Origin: Chlamydia trachomatis
Lineage (GTDB): Bacteria; Chlamydiota; Chlamydiia; Chlamydiales; 2-12-FULL-49-11
Length of the DNA: 13,942 nucleotides
Assembly: GCA_945877885.1 (NCBI GenBank)
Contig: CAMCSI010000015.1
Span: 1-13,942, forward strand
Direction of reading: 5' to 3'
Of this stretch, positions 12,517 to 13,942 are shown piece after piece (the stretch's first letter is position 1; each line of letters begins with the position of its first letter). Below the pieces are notes generated by a model that saw only the letters and a list, made by a program, of their open reading frames with translations, was not told where the DNA came from and searched no databases. The position numbers and the translations under genes were made by a program.

Positions 12517-13458
12517 CTATTCGACACTTCCTGATTTGAGCAAAGCTATGTTTTTAAGATTTTCTACATCTTTTTCCACAATATAACAAAGTCCATCAAC
12601 ACGTTCAACTAAACAAGAGGCCTTCTCAAATTCATGGATCGCATCTATCACATCGCCTTCGGTTATTTTTAGCTTATCCTCCCCCTCACCTTCCTTCCTT
12701 TCAAAATACTTTTCTGCGATAGAATTTAAGGCTTCCGATTTACTTGTAAGTCTTAAAACAGATTCAGCTAGTAAGTGCTCCGCTTTTGTTAAATTTCCGC
12801 TTGCCACTTCTATTTTTTGAGCGTATTTTCTTGCATTCATCACTAAAATGTTCATCTTAGTCTCTAATTGATCAATATAGATCTTTGAAACTTCCGATTT
12901 GGGTTTATGTGCAATAACAAAGGCTAATTTTTCATCGATTAAGTTTTTATTTGTCTGTGCTCTTCTCAAAAAGTGATTTACTTTCCTCAGCTGATCCGCT
13001 TTTGCTTGATTTTTTTCTTCTTTTACAGATCTTTGGGTGGAAATTTTAGTTTTAAGGTAAGCTCCTAGAGCGATTTTATGTTCTAATTCTTTTTGAAGGA
13101 TTTCAAATTCAATAATGTCAGTAAAAAGGTTTGAGACCTCAGAAAAACTTTTAATAATAGAGTCATTTTTCTCATTACTCCCCTCTATATAAACAGTAGA
13201 GATCCTTTCTGTAAAAAGCGCCCCCCTTCTCTGGACTATTTCTTTTATAAGATTAATATATCTTTGAGACAGTTCTCCAACTCTTTTTATAAGTTCTTCT
13301 AGTTCTAGGGAACCTTTTGAACATAATACTTCTGCCTCTTTAAAAAATTCATTACGTGCTCGATTACATACTGATTCAGAAGCCTTTTTTTCTTGATCGC
13401 ACAATTCCCAAATTTCAATGTCAGTTTTTTGCATTCCAGCAGAATACCCTATATCCAA
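12517..13458 (-). CDS. Alpha-helical coiled-coil protein of unknown function
   Basis: The protein has 313 residues from TTG 13458, which has GGAAGG 6 nt upstream. An in-frame ATG at 13434 (eight codons later) has only AGGG 12 nt away, so the TTG is preferred but not certain. The sequence is almost entirely charged and helical (KKASESVCNRARNEFFKEAE, LEELIKRVGELSQRYINLIK, AKADQLRKVNHFLRRAQTNK). There is no signal peptide and no membrane segment. Several heptad-like stretches suggest coiled coils across about 50-250, and a short Gly/Glu-rich break (RKEGEGEDKLK) precedes a C-terminal helical part. I do not recognise a family. The gene lies between the redoxin gene and an Inc-like gene on the same strand and is separated from both by spacers of about 80-105 bp, so separate transcription is likely. 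It could be a cytoplasmic structural protein, a chaperone-like factor or a secreted effector. Confidence 0.7.
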   Translation of the reverse strand: MDIGYSAGMQKTDIEIWELCDQEKKASESVCNRARNEFFKEAEVLCSKGSLELEELIKRVGELSQRYINLIKEIVQRRGALFTERISTVYIEGSNEKNDSIIKSFSEVSNLFTDIIEFEILQKELEHKIALGAYLKTKISTQRSVKEEKNQAKADQLRKVNHFLRRAQTNKNLIDEKLAFVIAHKPKSEVSKIYIDQLETKMNILVMNARKYAQKIEVASGNLTKAEHLLAESVLRLTSKSEALNSIAEKYFERKEGEGEDKLKITEGDVIDAIHEFEKASCLVERVDGLCYIVEKDVENLKNIALLKSGSVE

Positions 13459-13511
13459 TACAAACCTTCCAGATTTTTAAGGGATATAGTTTAGTGCAAA
13501 ATCGACTATAT
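13449..13511 (-). promoter_or_regulatory. Mutually exclusive inverted repeats around the start of the coiled-coil gene
   Basis: Reading the minus strand there are three related segments: ATATAGT (13511-13505), ACTATATCC (13490-13482) and GGATATAG (13456-13449). The middle one can pair with the first (7 bp, 14-nt loop) or the third (8 bp, 25-nt loop), but not both. The second pairing places the Shine-Dalgarno in the loop and the last base of the TTG start in the stem. This is the layout of a two-state leader, but AT richness makes chance a real alternative. Confidence 0.3.
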
Positions 13512-13535
13512 ACTCAAGCAGATTTAAAACCCGAG

Positions 13536-13934
13536 TTAAGCTCTTGGTTTTGGTGGGATAGGAGCTTGTTTTTTTAAATAGGCACCCTCTAGCGCTTTAG
13601 GGGTAAATATTGCTCCTATCGCTCTACCAAAGATTTCAAAAGGGGTAACAAAGGCCCCTAATGCACCAGGGATTGCAAATAGCGCCTCCATTGCATCACA
13701 AGGTCTTATTCCAATTAGACTAAACACAATCTGTGTACATGTTGTGACAAAATACTTAATCGCTTCAAATATACGAATTACAACTGCTTGAATAGTCATC
13801 ATCACACCTTCGAGTGTTCGAAGAAAGCAATTGATATCCTTATCTTGCAACACATCATGTGACTCTTTTAGCAAACGATCACTTTGTTTAAAATGACTCG
13901 GTATTATTTCCCATGGGTTTGGAATTGCAAACAT
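13536..13934 (-). CDS. Small Inc-like membrane protein with bilobed hydrophobic domain
   Basis: The protein has 132 residues. The ATG at 13934 is fixed by an in-frame TAA two codons upstream (13940-13938); the Shine-Dalgarno is weak. After about 45 mostly polar residues come two adjacent hydrophobic lobes, about 48-76 (VVIRIFEAIKYFVTT, then QIVFSLIGI) and about 81-110 (ALFAIPGALGAFVTPFEIFG), joined by a tight RPCD turn. A bilobed hydrophobic domain with a short turn and no signal peptide is the hallmark of chlamydial inclusion-membrane (Inc) proteins. Here the lobes contain some charges (Arg, Glu, Lys), so they may instead be amphipathic or ordinary membrane helices. The C-terminus, KKQAPIPPKPRA, is proline-rich and fits a class I SH3-binding pattern (KxxPxxP). 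I do not recognise a named family. Confidence 0.65.
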   Translation of the reverse strand: MFAIPNPWEIIPSHFKQSDRLLKESHDVLQDKDINCFLRTLEGVMMTIQAVVIRIFEAIKYFVTTCTQIVFSLIGIRPCDAMEALFAIPGALGAFVTPFEIFGRAIGAIFTPKALEGAYLKKQAPIPPKPRA

Positions 13935-13942
13935 AACTTACT

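Noticed and set aside
1..13942. tRNA, rRNA, CRISPR arrays, transposases or insertion-sequence ends
   Set aside because: I looked for cloverleaf-like segments, regular spaced repeats and transposase motifs, and saw none. The only sizeable repeat is the 160-bp tandem duplication.

Overview
The window looks like part of the chromosome of an AT-rich, host-associated bacterium, most likely an environmental (amoeba- or arthropod-associated) member of the Chlamydiae. This is inferred from F-box-like proteins, several exported or bilobed-hydrophobic proteins of unknown function, Shine-Dalgarno-led genes, and small hypothetical proteins of chlamydial character. No rRNA or other taxonomic marker is present, so the assignment is tentative.

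Layout. (1) Positions 1-259, minus strand: the 5' part of a gene for an exported protein that runs off the window. (2) Positions 350-6411, minus strand: a compact four-gene operon in the order TolC-like outer-membrane lipoprotein, periplasmic adaptor lipoprotein, RND inner-membrane pump, and a GGQ-motif ribosome-rescue/release-factor-like protein. All junctions overlap (11, 4 and 4 bp), so the four are probably translationally coupled. Together the first three form a tripartite efflux pump. (3) Positions 6412-6487: a divergent promoter region with ATTGAT/ATCAAT repeats. (4) Positions 6488-10393, plus strand: a small exported protein (GTG start), then three tandem paralogues of an apparently undescribed family with an F-box-like N-terminus and a conserved GxKxxdTxGKYExC signature. 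The first has its ribosome-binding site inside a 10-bp hairpin. The third stops at the acidic hinge and lacks the C-terminal helical half. (5) Positions 10501-13934, minus strand: a Lys/Ala-rich coiled-coil protein, a short low-complexity protein, a thioredoxin-fold redoxin-like protein, a helical protein and a small Inc-like bilobed-hydrophobic protein.

The most informative structure in the right part is a diverged tandem duplication of about 160 bp (11265-11424 and 11788-11948). Each copy runs from the last 25 codons of the redoxin gene, through the intergenic promoter, to the next start codon. The offset between copies is 523 bp at the start codon, the promoter-like boxes and a TTGTTA-N11-TAACAA palindrome alike. 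One consequence is that the short protein at 11396-11788 ends in a frameshifted piece of the redoxin tail.

The F-box-like cluster, the coiled-coil proteins and the Inc-like protein are plausible host-interaction proteins. That role is inference from architecture, not demonstrated. No tRNA, rRNA, CRISPR array, insertion sequence or convincing intrinsic terminator was seen.
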